64,000 nt of DNA from Treponema sp. (GTDB taxonomy: Bacteria > Spirochaetota > Spirochaetia > Treponematales > Treponemataceae): assembly GCA_017449285.1 (NCBI GenBank), contig JAFSJX010000009.1, positions 62,001 through 126,000 on the forward strand. The letters are read 5' to 3'. Every line of letters begins with the position of its first letter. Positions within the stretch are counted from its first letter, which is position 1. Shown here piece by piece: positions 43,201 through 55,400 of the stretch. A program made the position numbers and the translations under genes. The notes under the pieces were generated by a model. That model had not been told where the DNA came from. It worked only from the letters and a program-made list of their open reading frames with translations, and did no database searches.

Positions 43201-46200
43201 AAATTCTACTGGACACCGCAAGAACCCGTTGTATACAATTCAATAGACAATCGCTATGTACTGCCACAGGAAGCGGCACTGGGTGGTTATGCGAATGTTC
43301 CGGGACCAGTTACGGCAACTTTCCTTTCTCCTGTTCCTGGTCTGGATATTTCGGTCAGTGGCAATGTGGTAAATGTGATTGGAATGAAAGACGGTCTGTA
43401 CAGGAACGTTGCCCTGCGCATTAAGGACAGTCAGGGAGTTGAATATACTTCTCCTCAGATTGCGATTTTGGTAGACAGCGATATGCCAGAGATGAACATC
43501 GTTTCGCCGCAGCCACAGGCATGGGTACGCGATTCGTTCAAACTTGAAGTTTCGGCGACAGACGGAAGTGGCATTGCGCGTGTGGAATATTCATTTGACG
43601 GCGGCGAGGTATGGACTTCGATTCCCCGTTCTACCGCAAATGCCAATTTGTACAGCGGAACGGTTTCGCTGGCGGCGTATGAGGACGGATTGCTTGGGCT
43701 GAGCGTCCGCGCGACTGATAACGCAGGAAAATTTCATACGGTGTATTCGGCATTGCAAAAGGATACCGTGCCGCCTGAAGTGAATGTGATTGTGCCTGGC
43801 TCTGAAGATATTGTGAACGGCGACAATCTGATTGCATTCTCCGTAAAAGATGACGGCTATGTTTCTCTTGTAGAATACATTGCTCCTCCTGTGGGTGGTG
43901 TTGCACAGCCAGCGATTCCTGTTGAGGTCGCTCCAATCGTAACAACGCACATTGGTACAAAAGAAAAGCCGATGCACGATTTGATGACCTTTAATTTCTA
44001 TGATGCGGCGGGAAATGTGACCAAATTGCAGCAGTGGGATTTCATCATTGACTCACAGAGCGATTTGCCGATTGCCGAAGTGCATCTGCCCGAAGAAAAT
44101 GCGGTGCTTACAAAAGATTTTACTATTTCTGGCGTTGTGTATGATGATGACGGCGCGTGTAAAATCTGGTACAAGATGGATAATGCCGCATATCAGGCTC
44201 TGCCCGATTACGGAACGAACTTTGCGATTGACGTGCCGATTTCTATGATGACGGACAATGAACATGCCATTACGGTTTATGCTGAGGATATGAACGGCGT
44301 TGTCGGGCCTGAATTCGTACGCAATTTCAGAATCTCTCTGGAAGAGCCAAAGGGAACGGTTGTTACGCCGCCTATTACAGAGACAGTTAAAGAAATGGTT
44401 ACGTTACATGGAACGGCAACGGATAAGAACGGCATTAAAGCGGTATATGTCTCTGTTGATAACGGCAACACCTATAATGAGGCTACCGGAAACTTTGGTC
44501 ACGATAAGACTGATACCACATGGGATTACACCTTTGATACACGCGTTATTCAGGACGGAACGCATGCTGTGTTCATCAAGATTATCGACTGGTTTGATGT
44601 TGAAGGTCTGTTCTCCTCTCTGATTAACATTGACAATACGAAGCCAGAAATCAATCTGGAGTTGCCTTTGGACGGCACGGTTACAAGTGGTATGGTCTTC
44701 TTCAGTGGTCAGACGACAGATAACATTGAGCTGACTGATTTGTACATCACCGTCCGCAGTCTGGAAGGAAAGCGTGTTGATAACGATATTGCCCGCACTC
44801 AGCTGGAAGTAGGCGAAATTATTTCACAGCCGATTGATTTGAGCGGACTGGAAAATGGTTTCTATAATATCGAATTGGTTGGTGCGGATGCTGCGAATAA
44901 TATTACCCGTATAAGCCGTAACATTCGTCTTGATAAGACGGCAACGGTTGCTCGTGTTGATGTGCTTTATCCGCTGAACGGCGAAGAAGTGCGCGGTGTG
45001 TTCAACATCTATGGTATGGCTTCAAGTGAAGTTGAGATTGCTAAACTGACGCTTTACATTGATGGTAATCCCGCCGGCGAAACAGAATTGAGCAGCAGCG
45101 GCTACTTTAAGTTCCAGCTTACCCCTGATTTGATTTCGGAAGGCGCGCACAAGATTGTGGTTGAAGGAATGATGACAAATGCTGCGACCATTCGTTCTGA
45201 AGAACGGTACCTGAATTATACCTCATTCGGTCCGTGGGTCACAATAGACAACTTTACTTATGGTGACTTTGCGGTTGACCGTCCGTATCTGCGCGGAGAA
45301 GCGGGCTACACTATTTCCGAGGAAGAACTGATTGAGGCTCGCGTTAAAGGCGCATCGAAGGAATTGAAGGCCGCCATCGAAGGAAAATCCGTGGCAAAAG
45401 TCGAACTGAGCCTTGACAACGGAAAGTCATTCGAGCAGATTTCTTCCAGCGGAAAATGGCGGTATCGTATTGAAAACAAGGACATTGCAGAAGGTTACCA
45501 TTTCTTGCTTGTTCGTGCTACAATGAAAAACGGAGAAACGGCTATTACTCGCACGATTGTGCAGGTTGATAATACTCCGCCAACGGTTAAGTTGATTTCT
45601 CCAGGTCAGGGTGGTCGTTACAATCAGACGGTGGTATTCAGTGGTCTGACCCATGATGATGTCGAGTTGAAAGACGTTACCTTGCTCTTGCGTAAAGGCG
45701 ACAAGGCGGCGTATGAAGTTCCGTCATTCATTCAGGGATTGTATTTTGACTGGCACTTCTGGGGAGCAACCTTGTTCGACATTGGCGTAGGTCTGACTTT
45801 CTTTGACGACAATGTTAAGCTTCAAGTGCAATGGGGTCAGTTTACGCAGACACAGCGCGAGATGTTCAGTGGCACTCAGGGACGCTACGGCGGAAACAGC
45901 ATATTTGGTGCGAAGATTCTTGCGAACGTGTACTATTTGCCGTTCAGGTTCTTGTTCGGTCCTGACTGGGAATGGCTGAGCGCGAATATTGCGGTTGGCG
46001 CGAACTTCTCCCGGTTCAACAACTCTGATTCCGACAAGCCACCGATGATTTTGAGTGCGGCTTTGCTTCAGCTGGAGTTCCCGCGGATTACGTTCTTGAA
46101 GCAAAAGTTGTTCAGGACGATGGCGTTCTACACGGAAGGTCAGTTGTGGTTTATCCCGTCCGATGTTTCGGGTGACGATATTAGGACTATTGTGCCGCAA

Positions 46201-46233
46201 ATATCGTTCGGCTTGCGTGTAAACGTATTCTAA
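40213..46233 (+). CDS. Giant Ig-like repeat surface protein with possible outer-membrane C-terminal domain
   Basis: 2,006 residues; signal peptide at 1-21 (MKKIVAVVSVCLFFSTFLFA, no lipobox). ATG 40213 has CAAGGAAGTAGC upstream. From residue 35 to about 1,830 the protein is a string of about 90-100-residue Ig-like modules, each closing with a DNTPP or D-x-DLP type linker and opening with a V/I-x-I/V-x-x-P strand. The first module is incomplete: the mature protein begins in its last strands (GKYNILVRAVDQGGN). The last 165 residues have no Ig features and alternate aromatic and polar residues (GLYFDWHFWGATLFDIGVGL, SLFGPDWEWLSANIAVG-like strands), ending LRVNVF with terminal Phe, as in outer-membrane beta-barrel proteins. 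Probable surface adhesin or scaffold. The function is not known. Confidence 0.85.
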   Translation: MKKIVAVVSVCLFFSTFLFAHGKGDVAERSVNQDESWRETFDLTDKKEGKYNILVRAVDQGGNESLGGPFNIWIDPESDLPIIGITNPSMNMRIPGNLNIVGTCVDDDAVAKVELIFDGDVEHVAQAQGTEFWSYYLDTNELEEGLHTIEVFGTDINGLRGHSVTVQWHLDRRQPVTQITNYGLGTLVSGKINLKGTVYDGNGIKSLSYSTDNGTTFKGTKLEFDKKTGETTFSVPIDTRELKDGPTVCWFKATDLMGSVGVYSFLYFIDNTPPDVKIVSPERNEVCSGKFGIVGFAKDVMGIQKLTWTLEEETGEFELIPGNPYWYKDINTIGLLTKKGKPATSIDFSVTATDIAGNVVTARRTIPLDQELDKPTLTIEYPPNGGMIDGNADSLFVRGIAFDDDGIATVTYRMDSGNEYTIESQGVFYGALTEGLDLDGGSHTLTAFATDRYGVRGDKVSIAFSIKGKAPVIGGAKLKTATDTMDVVPGMMVNPESDAVLVSDITSECGITSASYEMRWGQDGILPGDIPVPKSGAKSMQAVIPLDSAPWGLVRITISVTDIFDRTIEQTSVLNIKDLTRIESPSPQVLFSDSCVSESGDITLDPDFPVTGYFSGGNAKSVQFVPKTKFATVSLSGNTIILRGTGEQGNSDPVKVRVTTTQGLTYDSRDLIFHSDHPAPVVKINGADYTHPYDGNNTIHLEGMVTSESPISRFGYRILSANANVTSDIVMGVDALPVSYANFTAVKYSKDGHFSVDIDPYNFLRGMYVIEVVAENGKQAADAVFVRKIPPLPARSIDGSKEAVANPPVVTWFDSVDVYYVTTYQGNLNEPVCQRFARDDMKPGVNYLTVGGNYDAKKTYSSSLTVRKEDGVKVAFKSVGEVSYSSGMTFIIPRGAKGRDAPKLVAVIRSEDPVKAVSYEISGEEAPGGDVRQAGKALDIDAVDTNMYEAVIPLENLPARLTKVKVIADTEKGSGSYEGTILVVRQYDASMIDNARKFYWTPQEPVVYNSIDNRYVLPQEAALGGYANVPGPVTATFLSPVPGLDISVSGNVVNVIGMKDGLYRNVALRIKDSQGVEYTSPQIAILVDSDMPEMNIVSPQPQAWVRDSFKLEVSATDGSGIARVEYSFDGGEVWTSIPRSTANANLYSGTVSLAAYEDGLLGLSVRATDNAGKFHTVYSALQKDTVPPEVNVIVPGSEDIVNGDNLIAFSVKDDGYVSLVEYIAPPVGGVAQPAIPVEVAPIVTTHIGTKEKPMHDLMTFNFYDAAGNVTKLQQWDFIIDSQSDLPIAEVHLPEENAVLTKDFTISGVVYDDDGACKIWYKMDNAAYQALPDYGTNFAIDVPISMMTDNEHAITVYAEDMNGVVGPEFVRNFRISLEEPKGTVVTPPITETVKEMVTLHGTATDKNGIKAVYVSVDNGNTYNEATGNFGHDKTDTTWDYTFDTRVIQDGTHAVFIKIIDWFDVEGLFSSLINIDNTKPEINLELPLDGTVTSGMVFFSGQTTDNIELTDLYITVRSLEGKRVDNDIARTQLEVGEIISQPIDLSGLENGFYNIELVGADAANNITRISRNIRLDKTATVARVDVLYPLNGEEVRGVFNIYGMASSEVEIAKLTLYIDGNPAGETELSSSGYFKFQLTPDLISEGAHKIVVEGMMTNAATIRSEERYLNYTSFGPWVTIDNFTYGDFAVDRPYLRGEAGYTISEEELIEARVKGASKELKAAIEGKSVAKVELSLDNGKSFEQISSSGKWRYRIENKDIAEGYHFLLVRATMKNGETAITRTIVQVDNTPPTVKLISPGQGGRYNQTVVFSGLTHDDVELKDVTLLLRKGDKAAYEVPSFIQGLYFDWHFWGATLFDIGVGLTFFDDNVKLQVQWGQFTQTQREMFSGTQGRYGGNSIFGAKILANVYYLPFRFLFGPDWEWLSANIAVGANFSRFNNSDSDKPPMILSAALLQLEFPRITFLKQKLFRTMAFYTEGQLWFIPSDVSGDDIRTIVPQISFGLRVNVF

Positions 46234-46252
46234 AAAGTGTATTGATGTTATC

Positions 46253-46288
46253 GGGCAGGGGGTCGGCTTCTGCCCAAAACTGTTTTTT
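46253..46288 (+). terminator. Possible partial terminator between the two giant genes
   Basis: GGGCAG / CTGCCC (46253-46258 with 46270-46275), then AAAACTGTTTTTT. A second inverted repeat GATTTCCG/CGGAAATC follows at 46291-46337. The remaining 90 bases to the next start are AT-rich with TATAAT near 46371, a possible -10 box without a good -35. Confidence 0.4.
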
Positions 46289-46427
46289 GAAGATTTCCGT
46301 CTTGGTGCGAAAAATCTTGATGTTGGCGGAAATCCTATGCGTGTAGGTCGATTAAAACAAAAAATTATAATCGAACGAATAGAAAATAATGAAAAAAGTG
46401 TTAAAATCCTGTATTGTGGAGGTTGGT

Positions 46428-49400
46428 ATGATTTTAAGAAAGATTGCAAGGAAGGCATGCTTTGTTGGCGCGGTTTGTGCCATTGTCCTTGCCGTTGGTT
46501 CTTGCGGCGATGACGTTGGTTTGGGCGCGACCGTCGATACCGAAGCTCCCGTTTTGGAGATTACCTATCCTCCGGCAGCCGCATCTGTTCGCGGCACATT
46601 TGTCTTTGCAGGTACATGTTCGGACGATAAGGAAGTTACGTCCATCAAGTTGACCATTACCAATACCACCACAAAAGAAACGTATCAGGCAAACGATGTT
46701 GTGCTTGGAGAGAAAAAAGATACATGGTCTGTCGATGTCAATAATTTTGAAGAGGGGGTGGGTCCTTTTAACGGATGGCAACTCCCCGATGGAAAGTATG
46801 AACTAAACGTGGTTGCCTACGATGCGGCGGGTCACTCTTCGGGCGTATCAGCGAGAACTTTTGAGATTGACAATACTGCCCCAGTGGTGATTTTGACGAG
46901 TCCGGGAACGACTGATATTAAAAACGCGACAGCCTATGGTTCAAGTTTTAAGGTGGCGGGAACGATTGCAGATGAACATACGATTGCGGAACTGACCGTT
47001 TCTATTTACGACAAGGATAAAAATCTTTTGAATACCGAGCCGTATGTGGAAGAAAATGTTCCGACTGCGGGCGGCACAAGCATAACGATGCTTAAATTTA
47101 GCGCAGAAAGTACGGATGAACTGAGCAAGCGTTACAACAGTATATATGGCGACAATATAAAGGCTGGCAACATTCCGTATTACTGTGAAATTTCTGTCAC
47201 GGACAATACACACGAATACAAAGAGCCAGTATATTCAGCCTCTGCCAGCACTACCAATACAACAAGCGGAAATTCCACCAAAACATTCTATCTGTATACA
47301 AAAGTGTACGAAGCGTTGATGAGCGAAAAATCGGGTGCGCAATTGGGACTAAGTGCAAGCGATTTGATGACGATTTTGAATGGCACCTATACGGGGTCAA
47401 ATAAAAATGTTTCGCGTTCGGCTTCTGATGGCGGCAAGATGACTGTGGCTGAGGTTCTTGAAAAATTGAATGAAGGGGCAGTCAATACGGAAGAAAACTA
47501 TCTTGCCTTCTCTTTAAATCCTGCGGTCAACCCGACCTATACGGTAAGCGGTTACAAACTGACCAAACAAGTGACCGCTCCGGCTTCTCAGCCCCTTACC
47601 ATCGTGGTGAATATGGGTCTTGACCAAGCGTTGATTAAGCCCGACACGCTCAAAGCCTATATAAAGGATTTTGGTACGGTAGACCCCAGTTCTGACAACG
47701 CGGATGAGGAAATTCAGCAGGCATACAAAGAATTTATCGCTATGGACGGCGATGGTTCTACGGAAGCGTTTGAAAAGGCGGCGGCAGACGAAAAGAGCGG
47801 TATTATCTGCTTTGCTACAAGTGACTATCCTGAAAGTAGCGGCTACGTTGAGAATTACACATGGGAAGTATCGCTGCCAGAAACTATCCTTGCGAATCAC
47901 TGGTATGTGCTTGCGGTTACGGGCGAAGATGCCGACGGCAACGAAATGCGCTACAATTATGTGTGTGGCTTTGTGGGTACAGTCTCTGGCATTGCGCCAA
48001 AAACACGTATTACGAGCAGCGAAGAAGTATTCAGCAGTTCAAAGGCGGTTTTGATACAAGGTACGTCTTCTTCTAGTGAAACGGATATTGAAAAAGTTTC
48101 TTTTGAAGTTGTCGTTACTGATTTGGACGATGCAACTGTCACTCCAAAGACATGGAAAGGAACGGCACGACTGACTCCTACCGATGCGAGCATCGCTGCA
48201 GAAAATAACAAATCGGTCGAATGGGAACTTACGCTGGAAGACGATGCAGAAGGCTATGAAATTCAGCAAGAAGGAAAGAACGTAAAGTATGCATTTACGA
48301 TTACTGCGTACGACAAATATGACAACCCATCTGACCCTCAGGAACTTACCGTTCTTGTTGACACGGCAAAACCTGTCGTTGGTTACGAAGGCGCGGAACT
48401 TAGTGACAATGCGAAAATTACCAATACAAGCACCTATTTTACGCGGAACGAAAAGGACGCATACGCATATCGTCTAAGTGGCGCATGGTCTGACGTGAAC
48501 GGCTCCGGCACGGATGTGCTGTACTACACGACTAATGCGGATTACAAAAGTCTTCCCGAAGAGAACTGGCAGAAAGCGGCGGATTTTGCGAGCGCGACGA
48601 CCACACGCAGTTGGAACGTGGATTTGACCGTAGGGCAAACGCTGAAAGACGGCATAATCGCATTCTATGCCGTGGATAAAGCTGGCAACAAGAGCGATGT
48701 GGTTTCCTACACGGGCATTACGTTTGACTATGAGAATCCCGTGCTGACTCCCGATGAAACGCCTGCCACCTCAATCAAAAAAGGCGGCACGATTACGGCA
48801 AGCGGCAAACTGACTGACACGCTTGCTTTGTCAGACGAAAAGCCCTATGGCATTACGATTACGGCAAAGAAAGACGGCACTCCTTATGAACTGAAGAATT
48901 CGGGCGAAAATCCGGAAGTGACCTACGAGTATACAGCGGCGAGCGAAAACTCACCCGTAACGGCGACATATCAAATTGCGATTCCTTCCGCCGGTAACGA
49001 CGGTACATGGACGATTACGGTAAGCGCGAAAGATGCGGCAGGACTTTCCGCGACGACGCAAGAATATACCGTAACGGTAGATTCCCAATCCCCGACAATT
49101 CAGGTGTCTAGCACGGATAACAAATGCTTCATCTCAAGCCAGCCGCAGACATTCGAAGGAACGATGCAGGATAACGTACTCGTAACGAACGTGTACTACT
49201 GTATCTCAAGCGCAACGACCGCGCCCGATGACGTTTCCGTATATAGCAAGCCCGCAGGAATAGACGAAGAAGGCTCGCCGAACAACGCGGGAAAATGGTC
49301 GGCTAACATAAACTTTAAGTCAGCCGCGACACTCGATACCGATGGCAAAGCCATTAAGGAAGGAACGCAGTATTATGTGTACTTTATCGCAAAGGACGCA

Positions 49401-52400
49401 GTGGGCAACATAAGCGCACCCTCTGCTGGCGTTCCCGTTAAGGTTGACGACACTGCCCCGAAATCCACGCTTGTCGGTGAAGGCTTGTACGATGCGACAG
49501 GAGAATCTGCTACTGCGCCCAGCGACAAAGCGACATATTTGGCAAAGGAAGCCTTTACGGTTACTGGCGAAATTACCGAAGAAAACTTTAAGAGCGCGAC
49601 AATCAGTGTGAATGACGGTACGGCCGTAGACTTTGGCGCAGAAAATTCACTGGTGACTTTTACCGATGAAGCCAAGACAAAATGGAAATTAGCCCCAACG
49701 CTAACGGACGGCTCTTATAAATATGTTATCTCGCTGGAAGACGAGGCAGAGAACACACAAAGTTACACGATTACCATAAACCGTGATACGACTGGTCCTG
49801 TGGTGACGATTACCAGTCCTAAAGCCGCCGATCAAATTTCTGAATCTCCCGTGACTGTCAGAGGAACGACCGATTACGGCTATGCGGGCGTAAAATCGCT
49901 GGAGTACACGACTGATACTTCCGATGAGCCAGAATGGAAATCGGTCGAAACCGTGAGCGACAACTGGACGCAGTCATTGTCCTTCGACAAACAAGGAACA
50001 ATCACGCTCAAAGTAAAGGCAACCGACGTGCTGAATCAGACGGGCGAAGTTTCTGCCGTATCATTCTATTATGACAAAGACATTCCGGTTTTAAGCGAAG
50101 AAGGAATCGGCACAAGCGGTAAGACAACTAACGCTGCTATAACGGTTTCTGGAACGGCAAGCGACACCAACGCGCTCAAAGACCATGGAACAGGCGCAAT
50201 TACCATAAAAGAAGGCGAATTTAGTAAGACTCTTAGCGTAACGCCAGACACCAATGCCGAAGGAGAAACTGGCGAAAAAGGCACATACACAGGCACTTTG
50301 ACCGTAGGAAGCGAAGGTGATTTGTCAGATGGCGTTCACTCGCTGACGGTTACCGTAACCGATGCGGCAAACAGAACCGCAAGCCTTACGCGCGTAGTGA
50401 CGGTAGATACTATTGCCCCCAAAGTCTCTTCCAATGTGGTGGAAAACGCCAGCGTGTATCTGGACGAATCCGTGTACGACAGGCTGACCGTAAGCGTTAC
50501 GGAATCTGGCACAGGCATTGACCAAGTTCGCTATCAGGTGCTTTCATCTACTGCTGAAGAGCCGTCATATTCTGCTGAAACCGCCTCTAACTGGTCATCA
50601 CTCGCTCAGTCCTCTTCTGACAGCAATACATCTGTATGGTCAGCAAATATAGACTTTACGGGTAAAGATGAAACCACACACAGCGTGTACGTTGTGGCAA
50701 CCGATAAGGCGGGCAATGTTTCTTCCGTGTCAAAAGCGACTGTGGCAAATACGACAGAGACTAAAATCACTGTAGACAAGAAAAAGCCAGTTATCTCATC
50801 AATAAAGAAAGGCACTACGACTATAACGACTGACGACACGACGAACGGAGAAGATAATTCAACCTATATCGTAACAGTAGATGATACCAATCCTGCATCC
50901 GCGCAGGTCATAATCGCAAAAGACGATGAGGAAATAGCCACAATCAAGAGCAGTGAATCCACATGGAGCAAGACTGATAAGACGGCAAACCTTACCGTGG
51001 ATTTTTCCGCAACAAAAGATGACGGCACTCCGAAATATCCCGACGGCACATACACGCTTACATTCCGCGCGACAGACGGAAACGGGCGCATATCCGAGAC
51101 AAAAACGGTCAGTGTGCTGAAAGATTCGACTGCGCCGGAAGTTACGATTACTTCTCCGACGGCTAGCACCTATAGCAATGCAAATTCATACACATTTGAA
51201 GGTACGGCGCAAGATGCAAATCTGAGTGAAGTAAAAGCAGTTCTCTTGAAGTATGACGGAACAAGCAAAACCTATAAGGAAACAGAAACGACTGCCACGC
51301 TATCTACCGATTCTAGTAACAAATGGACGTGGAAAGTCTACGACCTTGACGAAGCGGGCTACGAAATCAGCGTAACGGCAACGGACAAGGTCGGGCATAC
51401 AACGAAAGAAACAAGTGCGGTGGTTACGGTGGATACGATTGCCCCAACGACAAGCATGACAGGTACAGGATTGTACAATGCATCAGGGACATCAGTTGAT
51501 TCCTCAACGCTGCTTGCGTCAGGCGGTACATACTTAGCAAAAGCCACTTTTAGCCTTAGCGGTGAGATTACCGATGACAATTTTGATTTGATTAAGATTA
51601 CGAGTGGTAGCAATGAAATTACAACAGGAGATAATTCTCCGCTGACACTCGCTGCCACTAAATGGGAATTTGCTCCTACGGCGACGACAGACGGTGCGTA
51701 TGCATATACCATCACGCTCAAAGACAAGGCGAACAACCAGAATTCCTATACTATTATCATAAACCGCGACACCGCCAGTCCCGAAATCAGCATAACAAGT
51801 CCTGAAACGGGAGAATTGTTTGGTACGGCAAACGCAACGGTACGCGGAACGGCATCTGACGCTGTTGCGGGCATAAAAGAAGCCTATTATACGACAGATA
51901 CGAGCGATAATCCCGAATGGAAATCATTGACCGTAACAGGCACGAGTTGGTCACAGGCTTTGACATTTGCATCTGAAGGTGAAGTTACGTTCAAGGTGTA
52001 TGCGGTAGACAAACTGGGCATGAAAAGCGCGGAAACAACAACAACGTTTATGTACGATAAATCTGCGCCGATTTTGAAAGAAACAGGAATCAATGCCGCT
52101 TCTGCAATAAAGAACAAAACCTTTACGCTTTCAGGTACGGCAAGCGACACGAACGCGCTTAAATCTGATGGCGCGGTTGTCATTGCAGAAGGTTCAACAG
52201 AACTGGCAAAATTGAATGTGACGGAAGGCGAATGGTCTTACGACTTTGTTGTTGGAAACGATGAAAATGCACTGGCAGACGGTGAGCATACTCTGACGAT
52301 TATTGCGACGGATATTGCAGGAAGAACGACAACCGAAACGCGTGTTATTACCGTAGACACGACTGCCCCTGTTATTTCAGATGAATCGATGGCAAGCGAC

Positions 52401-55400
52401 TTTGCATATCTTGATGTATCACCGTATGCGACACTTTCTCTGAGCGCAACAGATTCTGGCATTGGTGCGACGGGGCTGGCAAATGTATACTATCAAGTGC
52501 TGGACTCTGGTACGATTGTTCCGACGGAATATACAAGCAGTGCGGCATGGAAATCCATTGCGAATAACGGTACGCAATATGCGGCAGACATTTCTTTTGC
52601 GGACATGGCAGAGGACACCTACACGATATGCGTTGTGGCAATTGACCGTGCGGGCAATGTTTCTGGCATTAAGACGGTTTCTCAGACTGTTACCGTAGAC
52701 AAAACAAAGCCAGTTATTTCTGATTTGAAAAAAGGCGGCAAGTCTGTTAGTGGTACTGACACGACGAAGAACGAATCTCTTACTTACAATGTAACGATAA
52801 CTGATACCAATCCAAAGACTGCATCCGTGGAAGTGAAAAATTCTACAGGTACAACAGTACAGACAATTTCTTCTGAGGAATTGACAGGTACTGATTCAGC
52901 GAAAACCGCTGCGCTTACCGTAGATTTCTCTGATGCTACGAGTTATCCCGACGGCACATACACGCTTACATTCCGCGCAACAGACGGAAACGGACGCATA
53001 TCCGAGACAAAAACGGTCAGTGTGCTGAAAGATTCGACTGCGCCGGAAGTTACGATTACTTCTCCGACGAACGACATCTACAGTAATGCAAATTCGCTTA
53101 CCTTTACGGGAACGGCGGCGGATGTTAATTTAAAGACTGTAACGGCACAACTTCTTAGTGGCGACAATGTTGTTTCGGTAAATGGAAAAGACGAAACGAC
53201 GCTTTCTACGAACATAAACGGCGAATGGACATGGAAACTGTATGAACTTGCCGATAAGGTCTATACCATTAAAGTCTTGGCGGTAGATGAAGTTGGCAAT
53301 CAGTCAGAAGAAAAAGTAAGCAAGAGCGTTACGGTTGATACAACATCTCCGACGACAACGTTGTACGGTTCTTCTTTGTTCAGCACAAGCGGTACGGCGG
53401 TTGGTTTAGATACAAGTCTTGCTGGCGGTTCATATTTGGCTAAAGATTCATTCGGTCTAAACGGCACTATCACAGAAACAAATTTTGAAAGCGCAAAGAT
53501 TACTGTGGCTGGTAGCGATACTACTATCAACATCGTAAAAGATGAAAATAACACATGGTCATACACACCGGAAAGTTTTGCTGACGGCGATTATACCTAT
53601 ACTATTACGCTTACTGATAAGGCGGGCAACAAGGCTTCTTTTACTACGAACATAAAGCGTGATACGACAGAACCAGCGGTAGAAATCAAGAATCCTACCC
53701 TTGGCGAAGCGATTGAGATTGCCGAAACGACGATAAAAGGCACGGTTACTGACGAATATGCGGGAACGAAGTTTGTATATTACAAGACTGGCACAATGGA
53801 TGCTTACGAAGAAGTCACCTTTGTGGGTAGCAACTGGGCGCAAAACCTTGCCTTTACAGACGAGGGTACGATTGAACTTTCTGTTTATGCGGTTGACGTG
53901 TTGGGGAACGGCAGCGCAAGCAGCGCGGAAACTGTTCAATTCTCCTACGACAAAGCTGTTCCGACGCTGGCAGAAAACGGAATCAGTACAAGCGGCAAGA
54001 CAACAAACAATGCTATAACGATTTCAGGTACGGCAAGTGACACCAACGCACTTAAAGATAATGGCACAGGCGCAATTGTCATAAAAGAGGGTGAAACGCT
54101 TATTAAGGCTCTTGACGTAACGAGCGAAAATGGAAAATCTGGCACATACACGGGTACACTGAGCGTAGGAAGCGAAGGTGATTTGCCAGATGGCGTTCAC
54201 TCGCTGACGGTTACTGTAACAGATGCGGCAAACAGAACCACAAGTCTGACCCGCATAGTGACGGTAGACACGACAAAGCCAGAGATTTCTTCCAATACGA
54301 CCGAAAGAAATTACGTTTATCAGGATGAATCTCCTTATAATACGCTTACCGTAAGTGCGGAGGATATGCCGGCGACAGCCAGTACAGACAGTTTTACGAC
54401 AGGTCTTGCGGGTGTATACTATAAAGTGACTAATTCTGCCACTGTTCCAGAGTATTCTTCTGATGGCGGATGGGAAGCACTGGCACAAGGAAGTTCTTCA
54501 TGGACAAAAAATCTTGAGTTCAAGACCAGCACATACGATGAAGGCACATATTATGTGTACGTTGTGGCAATTGACCGGGCGGGCAATGTGTCCGATGTTT
54601 CTACCGCATCCCAGACTATCACCGTGGATGCGATGAAGCCTAGTGTTTCGCCAGCAGGAAGCAATATGGCGCAAATAGCCGCCCTTACCTATACCATGTC
54701 GATAGCGGACACCAATCCCGATTCTGCTGTGGTAGCGGTAACAAAGCCAGACGACTCAACGACAACAATCAATGGCTCAACACCAACGGGAAGCGAAATG
54801 TCATGGACTTCTACCGTCAGTGTGCCGTTCAATAACAGCACGGACTATCCCGATGGCACATATACGCTTACGTTTAGCGTGACGGACAAAAATAATCGCA
54901 AAGCAGAAGATAAGACGATAACTGTGCTGAAAGATTCTGTTGCGCCAGTACTTTCTGATATTACTTCTTCCGCTTCAACGGGCTTTGCAAATGTAAACGC
55001 ACTTACCTTTAGCGGAACAATAACGGAAGCAAATCCCAAAGATACCGTAACGGCAGAACTATTTAAAGACGGTGCGGCTACTGCTACAGAAGAACTTACC
55101 TTAACCCCCACTGGAACGGAAAACGAATATGGTTGGACATGGAAAGTCTACGACCTTGCCGAAGCCGCTTATACCGTAAAAATTACTGCGAAAGATAAAG
55201 TTGAACACGAAACGTCAAAGGAAAGCGCGGCGGTTACGGTAGACATGACTGCGCCGACAACAACGTTAAAGGGAGAAAATCTCTTTAATTCCAACGGGGA
55301 AACTGTCTCTAGCTGGGTTTCTGGTGGCACTTATTACGCGCAGTCCTCATTCAGCCTTATCGGTGAGATTACCGAGCAGAACCTTGCAAATAGTGGCATT

